A DNA stretch of 34,010 nucleotides, from contig JAFYNZ010000067.1 in the NCBI GenBank assembly GCA_017547845.1, positions 1 to 34,010 on the forward strand. Direction: 5' to 3'. Shown here one piece after another: positions 27,871 to 34,010 of the stretch. Each line of letters opens with the position of its first letter. Position 1 is the stretch's first letter. Made by a program: the position numbers and the translations under genes. The stretch is from Muribaculaceae bacterium. Lineage in GTDB: Bacteria > Bacteroidota > Bacteroidia > Bacteroidales > Muribaculaceae. The notes beneath the pieces were generated by a model. It did not search any database. It was not told where the DNA came from and saw only the letters and a program-made list of their open reading frames with translations.

Positions 27871-30426
27871 ATGCAAGAAGAGGATAAAATAATTCCGATT
27901 AATATCGAGTCGGAAATGAAAAGTGCCTACATCGACTACTCTATGTCGGTGATCGTATCCAGAGCATTGCCTGACGTGCGTGACGGCTTCAAGCCGGTGC
28001 ACCGTCGTGTGATGTACGGTATGAAAAAGTTGAACAACAATTTTTCCGGCGAAACCAAGAAGTCTGCTCGTATCGTGGGTGAAGTAATGGGTAAATACCA
28101 CCCTCACGGCGACTCTTCTATATACAACACCATGGTCCGTATGGCTCAAGACTGGTCGCTACGCTACCCTCTCGTCTACGGCCAAGGCAACTTCGGCTCT
28201 GTCGACGGCGACTCTGCTGCGGCTATGCGTTACACCGAGGTCAAGCTCGAACGCATCGGTGAAGAAATGCTTCGCGACATCGACGCTGACACTGTAGACT
28301 TTGTGCCTAACTTCGACAACACTCTCACCGAGCCTACCGTGCTACCTACCCGTATACCCAACCTCCTTGTCAACGGCTCGTCGGGTATCGCTGTCGGTAT
28401 GGCCACCAACATGCCTCCTCACAACCTCTCAGAAGCCCTCGACGCTTCTATCGCCCTTATCGACAACCCTGAGCTCGAAATCAAGGACCTCATGGAATAT
28501 GTCAAGGCTCCCGACTTCCCGACAGGCGGCGAAATCTTCGGCCTCCAAGGCGTCAGAGATGCTTATGAGACAGGTCGCGGTCGCGTCATCATCCGCGCTA
28601 AAGCCGAAATCGTGCCGGGCGACACTCACGACCAAATCGTCATCACCGAAATCCCATACGGCGTAATCAAAAACGACCTCGTCAAGAGCATTGCCGACCT
28701 CGTAGTAGAGAAAAAGGTCGACGGCATCGCCGACATCACCGACCTCTCGGCTCGCGGCAAGATGAACATCACCATCGACATCAAGCGTGATGCCAACGCC
28801 AACGTGGTGCTCAACAAGCTCTTCAAGATGACTCAGCTTCAGACATCGTTCAGCGTCAACAACGTCGCCCTCGTCAACGGCCGCCCTCGTACGCTCAACC
28901 TCAAAGAGATACTATCGGCATTCATCGACCACCGTCACGAAGTAGTCATCCGTCGCACACGCTTCGAACTCAAAAAGGCTGAAGAACGCGCCCACATCCT
29001 CAAGGGATTGATGGTCGCTTGCGACAACATCGACGAAGTAATCAGCATCATTCGCTCTTCAAGCAACACCGAAGTCGCTCGCGAACGCCTCGCTCAACGC
29101 TTCGACCTTGACGAAATTCAGACTCGCGCCATCGTCGAAATGCGCCTCCGTCAGCTCACAGGCTTGGAAATGGACAAGTTGCGTAGCGAATACGAAGAAC
29201 TCATCCGTCACATCGAATACCTCAACGAAATCCTCAACAACGACGTCGTATGTCGCAACGTCATGAAAGAGGAGCTCGAAGAAATACGCAACAAATATGG
29301 CGACGAACGCCGCACCCTCATCAAGCCATTCACAGGCGAATTCAACGAGGAAGACTTCTATCCTAACGACGAGATGATCATCACCATCTCTCACCTCGGC
29401 TACATCAAGCGCACTCCGCTCAGCGAATTCCGCGCTCAAAACCGTGGTGGCGTCGGCGCTAAAGGTAGCGACACTCGCGACACCGACTTCATCGAGCACA
29501 TCTACCCTGCTTCCAACCACAACTATATGCTATTCTTCACTCAGAAGGGTCGCTGCTACTGGTTGAAAGTCTACGAAATCCCTGAAGGCAACAAGAACTC
29601 TAAGGGACGCGCTATCCAAAACCTCCTCAACATCGACTCCGACGACTGCGTCAACGCATTCATCCGCGTCAAGCACCTCAACGACGAAGAGTTCACTTCG
29701 AGCCACAACCTCATCTTCTGTACCAAGAAAGGTATCATCAAGAAGACATCGCTCAAGGCATACTCTCGTCCACGCTCAAACGGTGTCAACGCTATCATCA
29801 TTCGCGAAGACGACCAAGTCATCCAAGTACGCTTGACCGACGGCAACTCTGAAGTCATCATCGCCAACAAGGAAGGTCGCGCCATCCGTTTCCACGAAAG
29901 CAACGTGCGCGAAATGGGTAGAATGTCGACCGGCGTTAAAGCCATGACTCTGGGCGAAAACGACGACGAAGTAATCGGCATGATCACCATGACCGGCAAG
30001 GAAAACGAGACTGTAATGGTAGTGTCAGAAAAGGGCTACGGCAAACGCTCTGCCCTCGAAGACTATCGCATCACCAACCGTGGCGGTAAAGGTATCAAGA
30101 CACTCGCCGTGACCGAAAAGACAGGCTCACTCGTAGCCATCAAGAATGTCACCGACGAAAACGACCTCGTCATCATCAACAAGAGCGGTATTACCCTTCG
30201 CATGTCGGTGGCCGACATTCGCGTAATGGGTCGCAACACTCAAGGCGTCAAACTCATCGACCTCAACAAGCGCGGCGACTCCATCGCCTCTGTCTGCAAA
30301 GTCGACTCTGACCCTGAAGAAGAAACCGTAGCCACTGTCGAAGGCGACCAACCTATGTCGACACCACAAGTCCAAGAGCCTCAAGCAGACGCTACAAAAA
30401 CTCCATCAGAAGAAACTCAACAATAA
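27871..30426 (+). CDS. gyrA: DNA gyrase subunit A
   Basis: The 851-residue subunit cuts and rejoins DNA during ATP-driven supercoiling. The catalytic tyrosine is Tyr121 in AAMRYTE. The N-terminal winged-helix domain and QRDR (75-121) are followed by the coiled-coil gate and a six-bladed C-terminal domain. The blade containing the GyrA box shows [10 protein letters not shown], a relaxed form of the consensus, and a second NRGGKG occurs later. Ser82 corresponds to E. coli Ser83, but the position of E. coli Asp87 is Asn86 here. The last 35 residues are an acidic, Gln-rich tail. Confidence 0.95.
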   Translation: MQEEDKIIPINIESEMKSAYIDYSMSVIVSRALPDVRDGFKPVHRRVMYGMKKLNNNFSGETKKSARIVGEVMGKYHPHGDSSIYNTMVRMAQDWSLRYPLVYGQGNFGSVDGDSAAAMRYTEVKLERIGEEMLRDIDADTVDFVPNFDNTLTEPTVLPTRIPNLLVNGSSGIAVGMATNMPPHNLSEALDASIALIDNPELEIKDLMEYVKAPDFPTGGEIFGLQGVRDAYETGRGRVIIRAKAEIVPGDTHDQIVITEIPYGVIKNDLVKSIADLVVEKKVDGIADITDLSARGKMNITIDIKRDANANVVLNKLFKMTQLQTSFSVNNVALVNGRPRTLNLKEILSAFIDHRHEVVIRRTRFELKKAEERAHILKGLMVACDNIDEVISIIRSSSNTEVARERLAQRFDLDEIQTRAIVEMRLRQLTGLEMDKLRSEYEELIRHIEYLNEILNNDVVCRNVMKEELEEIRNKYGDERRTLIKPFTGEFNEEDFYPNDEMIITISHLGYIKRTPLSEFRAQNRGGVGAKGSDTRDTDFIEHIYPASNHNYMLFFTQKGRCYWLKVYEIPEGNKNSKGRAIQNLLNIDSDDCVNAFIRVKHLNDEEFTSSHNLIFCTKKGIIKKTSLKAYSRPRSNGVNAIIIREDDQVIQVRLTDGNSEVIIANKEGRAIRFHESNVREMGRMSTGVKAMTLGENDDEVIGMITMTGKENETVMVVSEKGYGKRSALEDYRITNRGGKGIKTLAVTEKTGSLVAIKNVTDENDLVIINKSGITLRMSVADIRVMGRNTQGVKLIDLNKRGDSIASVCKVDSDPEEETVATVEGDQPMSTPQVQEPQADATKTPSEETQQ

Positions 30427-30464
30427 CCGATAACGACAACAATTAACTCTAAATCAATATAGAA

Positions 30465-31568
30465 ATGAAAAAGATTTATGCTTTAGCACTCGGTCTTGCG
30501 ACAGTATTCGCAGCCGGCGCACAAAACGATGCTAAGTCGCTCTTCAACGAAGGTAAGCAAGCTGAAGATGCTTTCAACAAAAACATCACTTCTGCCATCA
30601 CTACAGGCCAAATGGCTCCTGAACACGCCTACAGCCTCGTGACTGCTTACGACTTCTACCTCAAGGCCCTCCCACTCGACTCTCTTCCAGATGCTAAGGG
30701 CAAAGTGAAGCCTGCAGTCTCTAAGAAGATTGCGACTTCTTTCACCAACCATGTGAAGCAAAGCAGCTTCACCAACGCTGCCATCTTCCTCTACCAAGCA
30801 GGCGAACAATATCCTAAAGCCTACAGAGCATTCATGATTGCCGGCGACCTCCCTCGCAACCCTCTCACAGGCAAAGATGGTGAAGCAGTGCACGACACCG
30901 TACGCGCCAACGACTACTACAACGCAGGTCTTTGCGCTTACGCTGCCAAAGCTTACGCTGAGTCGGCTGAAGCATTCCGCAAGTCTCGCCTTGCCGACCC
31001 AAGAAACGTCGACAACTTCGTATACGAAATCGCAAGCTACCAAAACCTTGACTTCGGTGGCGACGAAAAACTCAAAGAAGAGACTATCCACGCTGCTGCT
31101 GAAGAAGCTTATAGAATCCACGGCGCAAGCAACATCTTCATCTTCAACAACTATGTCAACCGTTACTTCAACAACGACGACATTGAGACTGCCAACAGAA
31201 TCCTCACCGAAGCATTGCAAAAAGACCCTGCTAACGGCAACGTTTACCTCCTCTTCGGTCTCTTGAAGAACAAAGAAGAAAAATATGCCGAAGCCGCTGA
31301 TTGCTTCCGCAAAGCAGGCGAACTCTCTAACGTCTACAACACACTCCTCGACGCTTGCCGTCAGCTCAACCTCCTCGGCAAAGTTCAGCTCAACGCCATC
31401 AACTACGACGCTGCTGACGCTGCCGCTCAAAAGGATGCTGTGAAGAAAGACTACTTCCAAAAGGCTCTCGAAATCGCCAACAAGGCTAAAGCTCTCCCTG
31501 ATGCCAACGGTCAAATCAACAGCATCATCGACGACATCAACTACAGCCTCGAAACATATTTCCAATAA
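30465..31568 (+). CDS. Secreted TPR protein, first of a tandem pair
   Basis: The 367-residue protein begins with a signal peptide (MKKIYALALGLATVFAAGAQ). Its middle has segments such as YDFYLKALPLDSLPDAKGKVK, NAAIFLYQAGEQYPKAYRAF and ANDYYNAGLCAYAAKAYAESAEAFRKSRLADP, and a canonical TPR unit near 245-290 (ANRILTEALQKDPANGNVYLLFGLLKN). It is paralogous to the next gene, sharing the order and spacing of these segments. TPR proteins of this type are usually periplasmic or outer-membrane-associated scaffolds; the role is unknown. It starts 38 bp after gyrA and may be partly cotranscribed. A strong terminator follows. Confidence 0.85.
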   Translation: MKKIYALALGLATVFAAGAQNDAKSLFNEGKQAEDAFNKNITSAITTGQMAPEHAYSLVTAYDFYLKALPLDSLPDAKGKVKPAVSKKIATSFTNHVKQSSFTNAAIFLYQAGEQYPKAYRAFMIAGDLPRNPLTGKDGEAVHDTVRANDYYNAGLCAYAAKAYAESAEAFRKSRLADPRNVDNFVYEIASYQNLDFGGDEKLKEETIHAAAEEAYRIHGASNIFIFNNYVNRYFNNDDIETANRILTEALQKDPANGNVYLLFGLLKNKEEKYAEAADCFRKAGELSNVYNTLLDACRQLNLLGKVQLNAINYDAADAAAQKDAVKKDYFQKALEIANKAKALPDANGQINSIIDDINYSLETYFQ

Positions 31569-31594
31569 AATCAACTCAGACTCCAATAGACAAG

Positions 31595-31629
31595 GCAATC
31601 GTATCTTAATCGGGTACGATTGCTTTTTT
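31595..31629 (+). terminator. Intrinsic terminator between the paired TPR genes
   Basis: GCAATCGTATC (31595-31605) pairs with GGTACGATTGC (31613-31623) over 11 bp with one wobble and a 7-nt loop, followed by six Ts. Confidence 0.92.
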
Positions 31630-31680
31630 ACCAATCTCTCCTGTATCCATCTTCCAACCCACTACCCAACCACCTCAACT

Positions 31681-32919
31681 ATGAATCACAAAATCGCCAC
31701 CCTCATCTTAGCAGCCTCAGCATGCTTGTCGGCATTCCCTCAAGCCAAAATCGTAAACGAAGCCGAAAAACTCATCGGCATCGACGGAAAGGCTGCGCAA
31801 GCACGTCAACTCATCAGCCAAGCTATGCAAGACAGCACCACCAAAGACGATGCACACACATGGGTGGTCGCTGCCAACATCGAAATCGAATACTTCGAAA
31901 CAGAATACCATAAACTGACCATCAACCCTGCCGACTCCCGCGTCGACAAGACAGCCATGTCGCAAGCCATCATCGACGCCTATCGATACTACTCCACTGC
32001 CCTGCCTCTGGACACAATCATCACACCTAAAGGCAAAATCAAGACAAAATACTCCAAAGAGATACAGAAAAGACTCAAGCAGATCTACCTCAACCGTCAT
32101 TTCCTATGGGCTGCTTCAGTATTCACCCAATGCGACAAACGCTACCCCGAAGCCTACAACGCCTTCTCCACACAAGGCGATATCCCCGGACTACACCTCT
32201 ACCACAACGACAAAAACATCTCGTCAATCGCCGACTCTATCCGCGGAAACGCCTACTACAACGCTGCCGTCTCTGCTTGGTCGGGACAACAACACCTCAT
32301 CGCAGCACAGACATTCCACAAAGCTCGCCGTCACGGCTACATCACCAAAGACCTCTTCGCCTACGAGATAGCATGCTATCAAGCCGTCATACAGAGCGAC
32401 ACACTCAATATCGAGTCAGCCGAAAACGCAATGTTTCTCACAGCCAAAGACGGCTACGACACCTACGGCTGCCAAGAGCCGCTATTCCTACACCTATATA
32501 TAAAAGGACTCACCGAGCGACAGCAATTCTCCCAAGCCATCACAATCCTTGACAAAGAGATAGCACTCGACCCCGACAACGACAGCCTATATCGCCATCG
32601 CGCATTCGTCTACGACTATGCCGGAGACGACGACGCATCAGTGGCCGACTACATCAAAGCCGGCACACTATCTACCGACTTCCAGATCCTTATCGAAGCC
32701 GGAAAGAAGATAGCAATGGTCGGTGGCATGAAAATCAACGACATCAACAAGACCGACAACAGCGACTCTGCCAAAGCCAAGAAACAACAGATAGTAGAGA
32801 TGTATTTCAACCAAGCATTAGCCTTTGCCAACAAAGCCAAAGCCATCAACCCCGACAACACCAATGTCGACCTACTCATCGAAAACATCACCTACGACAT
32901 CACCAGCAACTCCTACTAA
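31681..32919 (+). CDS. Secreted TPR protein, second of a tandem pair
   Basis: I place the start at the ATG at 31681, giving 412 residues with a signal peptide (MNHKIATLILAASACLSAFPQ); longer frames would run back through the terminator and the previous gene. It shares with its neighbour the segments YRYYSTALPLDTIITPKGKIK, AASVFTQCDKRYPEAYNAF, GNAYYNAAVSAWSGQQHLIAAQTFHKAR and FAYEIACYQ, and a C-terminal TPR (ITILDKEIALDPDNDSLYRHRAFVYDYAGD). It is clearly a diverged duplicate. Between 31630 and 31681 no consensus promoter is visible, so expression may rely on readthrough. Confidence 0.85.
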   Translation: MNHKIATLILAASACLSAFPQAKIVNEAEKLIGIDGKAAQARQLISQAMQDSTTKDDAHTWVVAANIEIEYFETEYHKLTINPADSRVDKTAMSQAIIDAYRYYSTALPLDTIITPKGKIKTKYSKEIQKRLKQIYLNRHFLWAASVFTQCDKRYPEAYNAFSTQGDIPGLHLYHNDKNISSIADSIRGNAYYNAAVSAWSGQQHLIAAQTFHKARRHGYITKDLFAYEIACYQAVIQSDTLNIESAENAMFLTAKDGYDTYGCQEPLFLHLYIKGLTERQQFSQAITILDKEIALDPDNDSLYRHRAFVYDYAGDDDASVADYIKAGTLSTDFQILIEAGKKIAMVGGMKINDINKTDNSDSAKAKKQQIVEMYFNQALAFANKAKAINPDNTNVDLLIENITYDITSNSY

Positions 32920-32973
32920 GTCGCCACTATAGGCACGCAACAGATAGCATAGCCACTATAAATATCATAGAAA

Positions 32974-33017
32974 GAATAAGGCCTGTAGACTCACCGAGAC
33001 TTTGGGCTTTCTTATTC
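32974..33017 (+). terminator. Possible terminator after the second TPR gene
   Basis: GAATAAG (32974-32980) pairs with CTTATTC (33011-33017), with an inner GCC/GGC pairing across a TTT bulge. The stem is interrupted and not followed by a T-run, so termination here is uncertain. Confidence 0.35.
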
Positions 33018-33151
33018 CCCCCGACGAGACAGTAAATTAGCAATATGTGCCATTTGAGCCTTGTAGCCGTTTAGTCCTTGATGCCCTATTAGGCCTATTA
33101 GCCCTTCCATAGCCACTAATGCCCCATTATACATCACCCTCTCAACTGTCC

Positions 33152-33464
33152 CATCGTTTCATCGTTTCAGGGATGCCTCGAGTGATGTTGATTATCCGAA
33201 TGAAACGAGTGAAACAAACGAAACACGTCAACAACCTCCCAACTCCTTAAAATTTCCTAAAATCTACACTTTTGCAACCTTTTATGCTTGCATATATCAA
33301 AACAACATTGTATCTTTGCAAATATTTAGGCAGCGACTCTACTGGCTATTCTTTGAATCCTTTAGCATTCCCGAGTATAGGTGTTTCATTCGTTTCAAGT
33401 GTTCCAGTCGACACATTCATCACATTTGAATTATCCGACACCCTCCTGAAACGATGAAACGATG
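33152..33464. repeat. 313-bp segment bounded by 20-bp perfect inverted repeats
   Basis: CATCGTTTCATCGTTTCAGG at 33152-33171 is the exact reverse complement of 33445-33464. A nested inverted pair, CGAATGAAAC (33197-33206) and GTTTCATTCG (33383-33392), lies inside, and ATTATCCGA occurs directly at 33191-33199 and 33430-33438. The arms are made of the simple word GAAACGAT, so they could arise by local repeat growth. The layout resembles a MITE, but no flanking target duplication is evident. Confidence 0.65.
33287..33318 (+). promoter_or_regulatory. Promoter-like site inside the inverted-repeat segment
   Basis: TATCTTTG at 33311-33318 fits the -7 element exactly; CTTG at 33287-33290, 20 bp upstream, is a near match to TTTG. 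No credible coding frame follows, so a transcript starting near 33325 would be non-coding. Confidence 0.5.
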
Positions 33465-33567
33465 AAACGCTTCTCACTGACGACAGCCACAGTCCGATCA
33501 TCTGCGTTACTCTTCACTCTAAGAGAGGGAAGAGAGGGAGAGTGTATATCTACGCTTGCAAGCAATC

Positions 33568-33709
33568 ATAGATATCTTTCTATATCTCAGAAGCCCAAGC
33601 AGGCTTCTAAAGCCTCTAAGGACTAGGACACCCTTAAGGCTTTGTCTATCGGTCGCTACTCGCTCTGTCCCTACAAGACTTACTGCTAAAGCATCGTCTT
33701 CACGGGACA
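33568..33709. repeat. Right copy of the dispersed repeat shared with the left end
   Basis: ATAGATATCTTTCTATAT at 33568-33585 equals 6-23, and 33662-33709 matches 71-118 at 42 of 48 positions. Between them a hairpin AGAAGCC (33589-33595) with GGCTTCT (33602-33608) is specific to this copy. Confidence 0.75.
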
Positions 33710-33716
33710 CCCGCTA

Positions 33717-33920
33717 CCCACTCCCTCCTACAGGTCGCTATCACTCCGCCAATGCTTCGCTAAACGCTCCCACTCCCTCCTACAGGTCGCTCGCTCAGCC
33801 AAAGCATCGCTAAACGCTCCCACTCCCTCCTACAGGTCGCTATCACTCAGCCAACACTTCGCTAAACGTTCCCTCTCCCTTACCGGTCGCTCGCTCAGCC
33901 AAAGCATCGCTAAACGCTCC
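33717..33920. repeat. Alternating A/B tandem repeat array
   Basis: Four units of about 48-52 bp begin at 33717, 33769, 33819 and 33871 with CCCACTCCCTCCTACAGGTC or a variant, and all end in TCGCTAAACG. Units 1 and 3 carry GCTATCACTC, while units 2 and 4 carry GCTCGCTCAGCCAAAGCA, so the true period is a doublet of about 102 bp. The units are not spacers between identical short repeats, which excludes CRISPR. No frame is kept, since unit lengths vary. Confidence 0.85.
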
Positions 33921-33948
33921 CTTCCCCGAGTTACCCCGATAGGGGTTA

Positions 33949-34001
33949 CATCTCGGTTAACCGGTGGTCAGCGAGCGTAGCGAGTGCCACCACCGGAGAT
34001 G
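33949..34001. repeat. Imperfect inverted repeat with GCGAGCGTAGCGAG loop
   Basis: CATCTC and CCGGTGGT (33949-33954, 33961-33968) are complementary to ACCACCGG followed by AGATG (33989-34001), with a GGTTAA bulge. The loop holds GCGAGCGTAGCGAG, itself a doubled GCGAG word. The sequence just before it, ACCCC-GATA-GGGGT, is a second small hairpin. Confidence 0.65.
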
Positions 34002-34010
34002 CACCCTCAC

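Larger units (their letters stand above)
32920..34010. other. Gene-free repeat-rich region (right end)
   Basis: No gene is supported in these 1.09 kb; frames are short, lack ATG-led contexts and cross repeats. Contents in order: a weak hairpin after the TPR gene, low-complexity words of the GCC-TTT-AGCC kind (33045-33110), a segment bounded by inverted GAAACGAT repeats (33152-33464) with a promoter-like site, a copy of the left-end repeat (33568-33709), a tandem array (33717-33920) and a terminal hairpin (33949-34001). Confidence 0.7.

Noticed and set aside
30483-31634. 383-codon minus-strand frame opposite the first TPR gene
   Set aside because: The + strand frame has a signal peptide, TPR units and a paralogue next door; the antisense frame is Val/Glu/Phe-rich without motifs.
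33272-33457. 61-codon frame within the inverted-repeat segment
   Set aside because: It begins at TTG upstream of the promoter-like site and reads into the inverted repeats; no family resemblance.
33717-33920. Possible CRISPR array
   Set aside because: The units are 48-52 bp of mostly shared sequence in an alternating A/B pattern, without unique spacers, and no cas genes are present.

Overview
This window is chromosomal DNA from a member of the Bacteroidota, most likely order Bacteroidales; a Muribaculaceae-like lineage is a guess from gene content. The evidence is: promoters of the form TTTG-N19-21-TAnnTTTG, few Shine-Dalgarno sequences, a eukaryote-type (GT3) glycogen synthase next to a DUF3417-type glucan phosphorylase, an HU-CCDC81/SPOR membrane protein and a DUF3943 outer-membrane protein. 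Most genes are housekeeping. No CRISPR array, transposase, phage or defence gene was seen.

Layout. 1-840 is a gene-free, repeat-rich region. 1011-6831 is a complete glycine cleavage operon, gcvT-gcvH-gcvPA-gcvPB-lpd, with the P protein split in two. 7031-8940 holds a secreted TPR protein and a membrane protein with an N-terminal HU-like DNA-binding domain and a C-terminal SPOR domain. 9587-9769 holds tRNA-Gly(GCC) and tRNA-Leu(GAG) with a good promoter and terminator. 10037-11107 is a secreted leucine-rich-repeat protein. 11725-18543 holds lepA, nhaA, ligA and a DUF3943 protein, all on the + strand.

On the minus strand, 27535-18717 carries clpC, a YfcE-like phosphoesterase, glycogen synthase and glycogen phosphorylase (a two-gene glycogen operon), a structured non-coding RNA of about 265 nt, and an NfrA-like nitroreductase. 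On the + strand, 27871-32919 carries gyrA and two tandem paralogous secreted TPR proteins separated by a strong terminator. 32920-34010 is a second gene-free, repeat-rich region that shares collinear sequence with the left end of the window.

The most interesting object is the minus-strand RNA at 19773-19509. It has a perfect Bacteroidales promoter, five nested helices forming one long rod, a UUCG-capped tip and an intrinsic terminator only 40 nt before the nitroreductase start codon. It could be a 6S-like RNA (possibly the Bacteroidales-1 class) or a cis-acting attenuator. The two repeat regions are the next most interesting: a 28-bp perfect palindrome, an alternating A/B tandem array, and a 313-bp segment bounded by 20-bp perfect inverted repeats with an internal promoter-like site.
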